A stretch of 64,000 nt of DNA from Geothrix oryzisoli. GTDB lineage: Bacteria; Acidobacteriota; Holophagae; Holophagales; Holophagaceae. Where the stretch lies: assembly GCF_022808865.1 (NCBI RefSeq), contig NZ_JAKZLB010000004.1:372001-436000 (forward strand), in the 5' to 3' direction. Below, one piece after another: positions 7,438-14,385 of this stretch (its first letter is position 1; the number at the start of each line of letters is the position of its first letter). A program made the position numbers and the translations under genes. The notes beneath the pieces are model-generated. The model did not search any database. It was not told the origin of the DNA and saw only the letters and a program-made list of their open reading frames with translations.

Positions 7438-10400
7438 TCAGAACTGGAACCCCGCCGAGATCAGCAGGCTCTTGAGCTGGGTGTCGCGCTCGTCCTGGGT
7501 GCGGGGGCGACCCATGATGCGCTTCCAGTCGGCGGCGTATTCGATCTTCAGGGGGAACCCCAGCTTGAGGATCAGACCGATGCCTGGCGTGATGCGCAGG
7601 GGGGGGTATTGTGGCGCTTGGGCTGGGATGGCCCTGGGGGTGGCCGGGACCGTGGTGAGGTCCAATTCGTAGTCCTGGGGGGCGGGGCTGTGGTAGATCT
7701 GCCCGGCGTCGACGAACACCTCGCCCCAGACGCTCTGCCATCCGAACAGCGGGAACCTGTATTCCAGGTTCAACACCACGATGGCCTGGCCGCCGAGGGG
7801 GATGGGTTGAGCCAGCACGTTGGCCTTGGTGTCCGTGTGCTGGATGTTTCCCAGCATGTCCGGCTCCACGCCACGCACGGTGAAGGAGCCGCCGCCGAAG
7901 AAGCGCTCGGACAGCGGCAGATCCTTCGCGGACTGCGCCGTGGGCCGGGCGAGCCCCAATCGGGTGCTGATCATGACCACGCCGTTCTCCGCGTGGAAGC
8001 CCACGGGCCAGTTCCATTGGTAGCGCAGGTCCGCCTTTACGAAACTGCTGTTGGCGGAGGTCCCGAAGAACTGGTTCGCCAGCTCCAGCCGGCCCAGGAA
8101 GAAGGTGCCCTGGGTGGGATCGTAGGGGCGGTCCCGTCGATCCACGGCGATCTGGAGGTAGGGCGCGGAAATGATGCTGCGGGGCGGTGTCCTCGCCAGC
8201 AGGAAGAGGTCCTGGCCTGCGAGCAGCGGCACGCCATTGCTGTCGGTATTGGAGGCCACCTCCACCCGCTCGAACCGGTAGCCGAGCTGGACCGACTGCA
8301 CGGGGCTGACCTTCCACTCCAGGCTCGGCGTGAAGCGGCGGCGGCGGGCGAAGAAGGCGGCCTGGGCCTCCTCGATGTAGGCGCCCTCCAGCCGGAACCG
8401 CGTGCGGGGCGCCAGCAGCGAATCCAGTGAGCCGGGCAGGAACCAGGGGTCGGTGTAGCCGATGCTGTAGCTGTCCACGGACCGCTTGATCTCCCCTGTG
8501 GGGAAGGCCCGGCGCAGGAAGGGGCTGTCGAGGGTCTGATCCCCGGCCCGGAGGCCGAAATCCAGGGTGCGCCCCATGCCGCCCACGTTCAGGCGCTGGG
8601 CATTCAGGCCGAAGTGGTAGCCCTGGGTGTTGTCGTAGCCGAAGGACTCGGTGAACACCCAGGGACTCCGCTCCTGCAGGCGCAGGGCGAGGTCTCCGCG
8701 CTGCCAGGGTTCCTTCTCCTGGCCCTCGAGATCCTTCAGGGTGAGCAGGTCCACCCGCTGGAAGGCCCCGAGTCCCCCCAGCTGGACCTGGCTCTCGTCC
8801 AGTTTCGCGGGATCCAGCGGCATCCCCGGGGCCAGGGCGGTCTCCCGCAGCACCGCCTCGGCGCGCGTCCGGTCGCTCCCCTGCACCACCAGCCGCCGCG
8901 TGCGATCCAGAGGCTGGGCGGGCACCTGGATGCGCACCACCGGCTTGGTCTCGTCATCCTCGAAGGTCAGCTTCACCTGCGGGTTCGCGGACCCCGCCGA
9001 AGACAGACGCTGGCGCAGGTCCGAGACCACCAGCGCCAGGTCGTTGCGCACCAGGGGAAGCGCGGGCTTGAAGGTCAGGCGGGCTCCTTCCGGCGTGGTC
9101 TCGAGGGTGCCCTCAAAACCCTGGAGGTGGCGCCGGTCTGAACGGTAGGTCGAGGCGCCGGCCCCCTTCACTGGACGGTCCCCCAGCACCAGCAGCAGGC
9201 TGCGCGCCAGCCGATCCCTGGGGTAGGCCGGATCCGCGGGCAATTCCAGCACCAGCGCATCGAGGAAGCGCCGCTGACCCTCCCGGATGACGAGGCGCAC
9301 ATCCACCGCGCTGCCTTGGCCGCCTTCCACCCGACGGCGCACCCGCACTTCGGGGAACCCGCGCTGGAGGTAGTACGCCGTGAGGCGGTCCTCCAGGGCC
9401 TTCATGGCCTCCGCCTTGGCGTGGGGCGGCAGGAGGAGGAACCGCCTGGGAAGCGCCACCGCCCGCGACAGTTCCGCCTCCGACAGCTCGCGGTTCCCTT
9501 CGAAAGACACCTTGCCCAGGACCCGGCGGGGTCCCTGGTCCACGGTGTAGGTGATGGTCACGGCCTTGGGTTGGTCCGCGGTGCCGGCCGTCACCTCGCG
9601 GACATGCGACACCTTGACCTCGGGGTAGCCCTGGTCGCGGAAATAGGCCGCGATCCGGCCGTCGCCTTCGTCCAGCAGGCTCGGCGCGTAGCGCTCGGCC
9701 CGGACCAGCGGCACGAACTCCGTGAGCCGCGGGCGGCCCCACAAGGGACCGAGTGGGTTCAGGCCCTTGGCCTTCAGCGTGACCTTCGGCCCCGGCCGGA
9801 CGTCCAGGATGAGCACGCTCCCGTCATCCACGGCGGGAACCAGGCGGATGGCGGCCTCCAGGCGCCGGTCCTTCACGAGTCGCTGGCGCAGGCGGCGCTG
9901 GGCCTCCCGCTGGACCGCCGGGGTCCAGTGCGTGCGCCCGGGCTTGATGGCCGCGATCTTCAACAGGGACTCCCGCGTGTAGGGCGCAGGATCCCCTTCA
10001 AGGCGGACATCCCGGATGAGCCGGGGCGGACCGAGGCTCAGCGCCAGCCGGAGCTGCCGCCCTTCGGCCTCCACGGTCGCCTTCACATCGGCCTGGCGGT
10101 ACCCGGCCTCCCGCAGACGCTGCTCGGCGTTGCGCTCCAGGGCATTCAGGTGCTGGGCTCCCAGGCGCTGCCCCTTCCGCAGCTCCGGCAGCAGGGTCTT
10201 GCGCAGGCTGTCGGGCAGGGGATCCCCTTCCCAGCGCCAGCTCTCCACCGGCAGCAGCGGTTCCAGGTGGATGACCACTGCGCCATCAGGGGTGAAGCTG
10301 CCCTCCACCGTGCGGTAGCGGTCCACCAGGCGGACCGCCGCGAGCGCCTGCTGGAACGCCGCGGCGTCGATGGCCCGCCCGACCTCCAGCCCGGCCGCGG

Positions 10401-10536
10401 CCTGGGCGAACCGCCGGTCATCCTCGCTCCCGCCTTCGATGCGGATGGAAAGGACCGTCCGGACCGACGCAGCCTCCTGGCCCATGGCGGAAACCAGGGC
10501 CAGGAGGCTGCATCCGAGGGCGGCGCGGAAACGCAC
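7438..10536 (-). CDS. Omp85-family outer-membrane assembly/translocation protein (BamA/TamA-like)
   Basis: 1032 aa with a GTG start four bases after the stop of the STAS gene, so the two are co-transcribed. A signal peptide (to about residue 20) is followed by several POTRA-like repeats through about residue 600, with recurring patterns such as YFRDQGYPEVKV and YYLQRGFPEVRV. A C-terminal 16-stranded barrel region ends in Phe (GFQF). The diagnostic Omp85 motif is present near residue 885 (FFGGGSFTVRGVE). It is larger than E. coli BamA (~800 aa), consistent with additional POTRA repeats. Likely role: insertion or secretion of outer-membrane proteins. No Bam partner lies next to it, so a paralogue of the main BamA is possible. 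Confidence 0.85.
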   Translation of the reverse strand: MRFRAALGCSLLALVSAMGQEAASVRTVLSIRIEGGSEDDRRFAQAAAGLEVGRAIDAAAFQQALAAVRLVDRYRTVEGSFTPDGAVVIHLEPLLPVESWRWEGDPLPDSLRKTLLPELRKGQRLGAQHLNALERNAEQRLREAGYRQADVKATVEAEGRQLRLALSLGPPRLIRDVRLEGDPAPYTRESLLKIAAIKPGRTHWTPAVQREAQRRLRQRLVKDRRLEAAIRLVPAVDDGSVLILDVRPGPKVTLKAKGLNPLGPLWGRPRLTEFVPLVRAERYAPSLLDEGDGRIAAYFRDQGYPEVKVSHVREVTAGTADQPKAVTITYTVDQGPRRVLGKVSFEGNRELSEAELSRAVALPRRFLLLPPHAKAEAMKALEDRLTAYYLQRGFPEVRVRRRVEGGQGSAVDVRLVIREGQRRFLDALVLELPADPAYPRDRLARSLLLVLGDRPVKGAGASTYRSDRRHLQGFEGTLETTPEGARLTFKPALPLVRNDLALVVSDLRQRLSSAGSANPQVKLTFEDDETKPVVRIQVPAQPLDRTRRLVVQGSDRTRAEAVLRETALAPGMPLDPAKLDESQVQLGGLGAFQRVDLLTLKDLEGQEKEPWQRGDLALRLQERSPWVFTESFGYDNTQGYHFGLNAQRLNVGGMGRTLDFGLRAGDQTLDSPFLRRAFPTGEIKRSVDSYSIGYTDPWFLPGSLDSLLAPRTRFRLEGAYIEEAQAAFFARRRRFTPSLEWKVSPVQSVQLGYRFERVEVASNTDSNGVPLLAGQDLFLLARTPPRSIISAPYLQIAVDRRDRPYDPTQGTFFLGRLELANQFFGTSANSSFVKADLRYQWNWPVGFHAENGVVMISTRLGLARPTAQSAKDLPLSERFFGGGSFTVRGVEPDMLGNIQHTDTKANVLAQPIPLGGQAIVVLNLEYRFPLFGWQSVWGEVFVDAGQIYHSPAPQDYELDLTTVPATPRAIPAQAPQYPPLRITPGIGLILKLGFPLKIEYAADWKRIMGRPRTQDERDTQLKSLLISAGFQF

Positions 10537-10540
10537 CGCC

Positions 10541-10876
10541 CTAGAAGCCCGCGAGGGCCTCGTCCTCGGTGTCCGTCACCTGGAAGACCGAATGCAGGCT
10601 GGTCATCTTGATGAGGCTGAAGATCTTGCCGCTCATGCCGCAGATGCGCAGCTCGCCGCCCTTGCCCTTGATCGAGGTGTAGCAGCCCACCAGTTCGCCC
10701 ACACCTGAGGAATCCAGGTAGCTCACCTTGCTGAAATTGATCACGATCTTGCGGGCGCCCTCGGCCAGGGAGGTGCGGACCGCCTCGCCCAGTTCCTGAT
10801 CGCCATCGCCCAGGGTGATCTTGCCCTCGGGGTAGAGGATCAGCACATCGTTGTGCTTGCGTGTGTTCATGATCAT
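10541..10876 (-). CDS. STAS-domain protein, anti-anti-sigma-factor type
   Basis: 111 aa from ATG at 10876 (GAGG upstream); a second in-frame ATG lies two codons later. The whole protein is one STAS domain with the switch motif YLDSSGVGELV, whose first Ser is the residue phosphorylated in SpoIIAA-like antagonists. Such proteins release a sigma factor or effector from an anti-sigma kinase when unphosphorylated. No kinase or phosphatase partner is adjacent. It is the first gene of a two-gene unit with the large Omp85 protein, which hints at control of envelope functions, but that is inference. Confidence 0.85.
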   Translation of the reverse strand: MIMNTRKHNDVLILYPEGKITLGDGDQELGEAVRTSLAEGARKIVINFSKVSYLDSSGVGELVGCYTSIKGKGGELRICGMSGKIFSLIKMTSLHSVFQVTDTEDEALAGF

Positions 10877-11041
10877 GGGGGCCTCGGTGGTGAGGGGCCA
10901 GTGTAGCAAGCCTGCCAAGACCCAGCGCAAGCCCCAGCGCGGCCTGGAATCCTCCGGCATGGAGCCCCCTTCCCGGAAAACCGGCGTCCCCCGGGTCGTT
11001 TCATTGGTGGGTACACTGGAATCTTTGAAGTCCGAGGCCCC

Positions 11042-12148
11042 ATGTCCGACCAGGAACTCCTGCCCCTCGCCCCCCGCCGGAAGACCCGCCAGATCCTGGT
11101 GGGCAAGGTTCCCGTCGGCGGAGACGCCCCCATCAGCGTCCAGAGCATGACGAAGACGGACACGCGGGATGTGGAGGCCACGGTCAACCAGATCTACGCC
11201 TACGCCAACGCCGGCTGCGAGATCGTCCGCGTGAGCGTGCCCACGAAGAAGGCCGGGGAGGTCTTCCACGAGATCTGCGACCGCAGCCCCATCCCCGTCG
11301 TGGCCGACATCCACTTCGACTACCGCCTGGCCCTGGTGGCCGCGGACGGCGGCGCCGCCTGCCTGCGCATCAATCCCGGCAACATCGGCGGCCAGGATCG
11401 GGTGAAGGCCGTGGTGGAGAAGGCCGGTTCGAAGGGCATCCCCATCCGCATCGGCGTCAACGGCGGCAGCCTGGAGAAGGACCTGCTGGAGAAGTTCGGC
11501 ACCGCCACGCCCGAGGCCATGGTGGAGAGCGCACTGCGCCACATCGAGGTCCTGGAGCGTGAGGGCTTCCGCGACATCAAGATCAGCCTCAAGGCCAGCG
11601 ACGTGATCCGCACCGTGCAGGCCTACCGCCTGCTGGCCAAGCAGGTGGACTACCCCTTCCACCTGGGCATCACCGAGGCGGGCACCCCCTTCGGCGGCAC
11701 CATCCGCTCCAGCGTGGGCATGGGCATCCTGCTGGCCGAGGGCCTGGGCGACACCATCCGCGTTTCGCTGACCGGCGACGGCGAGGATGAGTGCCGCGTG
11801 GGCCACGAGCTGCTGCGCTCCCTGGCGCTGCGTTCCGGCGGCTTCCGCATGGTGAGCTGCCCCAGCTGCGGCCGCGTGCAGATCGACCTCAACCGCGTGG
11901 CCAACGAGATCGAGGAAGGCCTCAAGCTGATCAACCACGAGAACATCACCTACGCCGTCATGGGCTGCGTGGTGAACGGCCCCGGCGAGGCCAAGGACGC
12001 GGATCTCGGCGTGGCCGGCGGCGCGGGCGAGGGCCTCATCTACCGCAAGGGCGAGCTCATCCGGAAGGTGAAGGAGGAGGACCTCGTCCCCGCCTTCCTG
12101 GAGGAGGCCCGCAAGGTCAAGGCCGAGGCGGATGCTGCGAAGGCCTAG
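11042..12148 (+). CDS. ispG: 4-hydroxy-3-methylbut-2-en-1-yl diphosphate synthase (GcpE)
   Basis: 368 aa. It catalyses the penultimate step of the MEP isoprenoid pathway, reductive ring opening of MEcPP to HMBPP, using a [4Fe-4S] cluster. The TIM-barrel part begins near VGKVPVGGDAPISVQSMT and includes the ADIHFDYRLAL and LRINPGNIGG segments. The C-terminal cluster-binding domain shows SCPSCGR (Cys ~273 and 276) and GCVVNGPGEA (Cys ~308). This is the short bacterial form without the insert seen in plants and some other bacteria. It is divergent from the STAS gene. The stop is two bases before the preferred yidD start, suggesting co-transcription. Confidence 0.97.
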   Translation: MSDQELLPLAPRRKTRQILVGKVPVGGDAPISVQSMTKTDTRDVEATVNQIYAYANAGCEIVRVSVPTKKAGEVFHEICDRSPIPVVADIHFDYRLALVAADGGAACLRINPGNIGGQDRVKAVVEKAGSKGIPIRIGVNGGSLEKDLLEKFGTATPEAMVESALRHIEVLEREGFRDIKISLKASDVIRTVQAYRLLAKQVDYPFHLGITEAGTPFGGTIRSSVGMGILLAEGLGDTIRVSLTGDGEDECRVGHELLRSLALRSGGFRMVSCPSCGRVQIDLNRVANEIEEGLKLINHENITYAVMGCVVNGPGEAKDADLGVAGGAGEGLIYRKGELIRKVKEEDLVPAFLEEARKVKAEADAAKA

Positions 12149-12149
12149 G

Positions 12150-12446
12150 ATGACCGCCTGGCTGCTGGCCCACCCCCTGGCGGCTTTCGGGCTCTACCTG
12201 GTGCTGGAGGCCTTCCTGCCTGTACGCTTCCAGCCCTCCGCCTGGGTCTGCCGGGGCGCCATCCGCACCTACCAGGCCACGCTGTCCAGCCACCTGCCCA
12301 CCCAGTGCAAGTTCACCCCCACCTGCAGCCACTACGGCCTGGGCTGCATCCAGAAGTACGGCACCCTCCGCGGGGGCCTGCTCACCACCTGGCGCCTCCT
12401 CCGCTGCTCGCCGCTGACCGACGGCGGACCCGATCCGGTTCCCTAG
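12150..12446 (+). CDS. yidD: Membrane protein insertion efficiency factor YidD
   Basis: 98 aa. The core CKFTPTCSHYGLGCIQKYG plus the RLLRCSP end is the YidD/DUF37 signature with its conserved cysteines. YidD helps YidC insert inner-membrane proteins and associates with the membrane through an amphipathic helix. The N-terminus here is longer than usual and hydrophobic (TAWLLAHPLAAFGLYLVLEAFLP). I chose ATG 12150, immediately after the ispG stop; an in-frame ATG at 12132 inside ispG would add six basic residues. yidD usually sits with rnpA and yidC, so the pairing with ispG is atypical. Confidence 0.9.
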   Translation: MTAWLLAHPLAAFGLYLVLEAFLPVRFQPSAWVCRGAIRTYQATLSSHLPTQCKFTPTCSHYGLGCIQKYGTLRGGLLTTWRLLRCSPLTDGGPDPVP

Positions 12447-12545
12447 ACGGAGTCCGCCCCCAGGCAGGCCTTCCTGCCACCGATGCGGCTTAAATAAAAA
12501 TGAAATCAATGTTTTAAATAGGATGTTCGAGTTATTAAAGAAAAT

Positions 12546-12562
12546 CAGACCTTTTTAGTCAA
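12546..12562 (+). promoter_or_regulatory. Rrf2/IscR-type operator-like palindrome upstream of ric
   Basis: CAGACCTTTTTAGTCAA matches the IscR type-1 core (YYGACTRWWWYAGTCRR) at 14 of 17 positions. It shares GAC-N2-TTTTAGTC with the motif overlapping the suf promoter at 49739. It lies in the only AT-rich stretch of this region, 72 bases before the ric start. Binding by an Fe-S-sensing Rrf2 repressor (IscR/NsrR family) is an inference. Confidence 0.5.
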
Positions 12563-12564
12563 GA

Positions 12565-12580
12565 TGTGATTCCCCTCACG
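12565..12580 (+). promoter_or_regulatory. CRP/FNR-family binding-site-like palindrome
   Basis: TGTGA-N6-TCACG agrees with the CRP consensus TGTGA-N6-TCACA at nine of ten defined bases. It is 54 bases upstream of the ric start and two bases after the Rrf2-like motif, so two regulators could meet here. Confidence 0.45.
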
Positions 12581-12603
12581 CACCCAAGGCCCCATCTTGG
12601 GTG
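12581..12603 (+). promoter_or_regulatory. Leader hairpin upstream of ric
   Basis: A perfect 8-bp inverted repeat CACCCAAG/CTTGGGTG with loop GCCCCAT, directly after the CRP-like site. It could be an operator or a transcript hairpin. It is not a terminator because no T-run follows. Confidence 0.5.
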
Positions 12604-12634
12604 TCAGGGGATGGTCCCCGCCGATGGAGCCGAC

Positions 12635-13351
12635 ATGAGCGTGGAACTGAACACCAAGGTGGGCGAACTGGTGATGGAGCGGCCCGAGACCATGCGCTTC
12701 TTCGAGCGCCTGGGCATCGACTACTGCTGTGGCGGCCACCGCAGCCTCGGCGAGGCCTGCGGCCTGGCGAAGCAGGATGCGGCCCAGGTCCTGGCCGGCC
12801 TGGCCGCCCTCGAGCCCTTCATGGCGGGCGTTCCTTCCCCCCGGGACTGGGCCCAGGCCCCCCTCACGGAACTCACCCAGCACATCGTCGCCACCCACCA
12901 CGACTACCTCCGGGAGGAGATGCCCCGGCTGGAGCTGCTGCTCGAGAAGGTGCTCCGGGCCCACGGCGAGCGGCACCCCGAGCTGGCCCGCGTGGGTGAG
13001 GTCTACCGGGCCATCGTGGCCGACCTCATGCCGCACATGATGAAGGAAGAGCAGATCCTCTTCCCCTTCATCGGCCAGATGGAACAGGGCCGGTCCGGAT
13101 CCTCCTGCTTCGGTACCGTGCAGAGCCCCATCCGCGTGATGGAGATGGAACACGAGGCCGTGGGCGCCCTGCTCGTCGAACTGCGCGAACTCACCCGCGC
13201 CTACACCGTGCCGCCGGATGGCTGCAACACCTTCCGGGCCCTCTACGATGGCTTCGAGACCATGGAGCAGGACCTGCACCTGCACATCTACCTGGAGAAC
13301 CAGATCCTCCACCCGCGCGCCATCGCCCTGGAGGCCGGCGTCCAGGCCTGA
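12635..13351 (+). CDS. ric: Di-iron Fe-S cluster repair protein (Ric/YtfE/ScdA family)
   Basis: 238 aa from the ATG at 12635 (GGAG nine bases upstream); a longer frame to 12566 would run through the operator palindromes. The N-terminal ScdA-N domain has the DYCCGGHRSL motif with paired cysteines. The C-terminal hemerythrin-like four-helix domain supplies di-iron ligands: HIVATHHDYLREEMP, HMMKEEQILFP, MEMEHEAVG and LHLHIYLENQILHP. Ric proteins restore Fe-S clusters damaged by nitric oxide or oxidants. The promoter holds an Rrf2-like site and a CRP/FNR-like site, matching the usual control of ric by NO or redox regulators. Confidence 0.93.
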   Translation: MSVELNTKVGELVMERPETMRFFERLGIDYCCGGHRSLGEACGLAKQDAAQVLAGLAALEPFMAGVPSPRDWAQAPLTELTQHIVATHHDYLREEMPRLELLLEKVLRAHGERHPELARVGEVYRAIVADLMPHMMKEEQILFPFIGQMEQGRSGSSCFGTVQSPIRVMEMEHEAVGALLVELRELTRAYTVPPDGCNTFRALYDGFETMEQDLHLHIYLENQILHPRAIALEAGVQA

Positions 13352-13364
13352 CCTGCGGCCAGGC

Positions 13365-13583
13365 TCAGTGCGTGTCCACCACGCTCCACCGGTCCGTGCA
13401 GCCATGACTCTCCACCACCTGGCGGGCGCCCCGCATGCGGAGGGTGTGCTGCACGGTCTGCATGATGGTGAAGAGCCGGTCGTGGAGGCCCAGCCGAGCC
13501 AGATCGGATGCGGTGAACCAGGTGACGCCGTCGGGGTCCTTCCGGGCGGTGTGGTCGGCCAGGATCTGCTCGGTGATGCCCAC
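13365..13583 (-). CDS. Small hypothetical protein
   Basis: 72 aa with a GTG start and GGAGG six bases upstream. The sequence is soluble and helical, with single Cys and Trp residues near the C-terminus (HGCTDRWSVVDTH). No family is recognised. It is convergent with ric (13 bases between stops) and divergent from the acyltransferase gene. Confidence 0.55.
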   Translation of the reverse strand: MGITEQILADHTARKDPDGVTWFTASDLARLGLHDRLFTIMQTVQHTLRMRGARQVVESHGCTDRWSVVDTH

Positions 13584-13628
13584 GGGATACCTCCAGAACT
13601 GCTAGCTTGAATAGCACGGAGGAGCGTC

Positions 13629-14375
13629 GTGGCCAACTGGCGGAACACGGGGTGGGGCGCGGTTGTGATGGTCGTCTGGGGCGCGCTCCTGGTCCCGGCC
13701 GTCGTGATCGGCATCCTCCTGGCCGTTCCCTTCCTGGGGCGGAGGCGCGCCTTCTTCACGATCGGCCCCCTGTACGCCCGGGGCATGGCCTGGTTCTGCC
13801 GGATCCCCTTCGCGCTGCGGGGTTGGGAGCGCCTGCCCGAGGCCATCCGGGACGGGCGCCAGCCCGTGATCTTCATGTCCAACCACGAGAGCCAGATGGA
13901 TCCGCCGATCCTCATCGGCGCCTTGCCTGTGCCCGCGGTCTACATCGCCAAGAAGGAAGTGAAATACCTGCCTTTCGTCGGCTGGGCAGCCTGGGTCGCA
14001 GGTGTGATCTTCATTGATCGGGGGGACCGGGAACGCGCCATCAAGAGCATCCACGAAGCCGCCAACGAGATCCGCGGCGGTAAGAGCGTGGTGATCTTCC
14101 CCGAGGGCACCCGCAGCCGCACCGGCGACATGCTGCCCTTCAAGAAGGGCGGGTTCGCCCTGGCCATCGATGCCGGCGTGCCCATCGTGCCCATGGCCAC
14201 GGTGGGCGGCCGGGAAGTGCTTCCCCCGGGTAGCGCCCGCCTGCGCCCGGGCCAGTATGTGGTGGCGGTGGGCGAACCCGTGGCCCCTTCGGACCATGCG
14301 GACCGGGAGGCCCTGATGACCGAGGTCCGCGGCCGCATCCAGGTCCTGGTGACCGAGGCCCGGAGCACGCTGTAG
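13629..14375 (+). CDS. plsC: 1-acyl-sn-glycerol-3-phosphate acyltransferase (PlsC family)
   Basis: 248 aa, GTG start with GGAG just upstream. An N-terminal membrane segment (VVMVVWGALLVPAVVIGILLAV) is followed by the acyltransferase motifs NHESQMD (HX4D, ~85) and FPEGTRS (~156), plus a PIVPMATVG motif IV. It transfers an acyl chain to lysophosphatidic acid to make phosphatidic acid at the inner membrane. Substrate preference cannot be read from the sequence. Its stop is ten bases from the convergent kinase gene. Confidence 0.9.
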   Translation: MANWRNTGWGAVVMVVWGALLVPAVVIGILLAVPFLGRRRAFFTIGPLYARGMAWFCRIPFALRGWERLPEAIRDGRQPVIFMSNHESQMDPPILIGALPVPAVYIAKKEVKYLPFVGWAAWVAGVIFIDRGDRERAIKSIHEAANEIRGGKSVVIFPEGTRSRTGDMLPFKKGGFALAIDAGVPIVPMATVGGREVLPPGSARLRPGQYVVAVGEPVAPSDHADREALMTEVRGRIQVLVTEARSTL

Positions 14376-14385
14376 CCGCCGGCCT

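Noticed and set aside
10877-11938. Long reverse-strand frame opposite ispG fused in frame to the STAS gene
   Set aside because: Antisense shadow in GC-rich DNA; composition (Ala/His/Gly/Gln-rich) is artefactual, and the STAS start at 10876 has its own ribosome-binding site.
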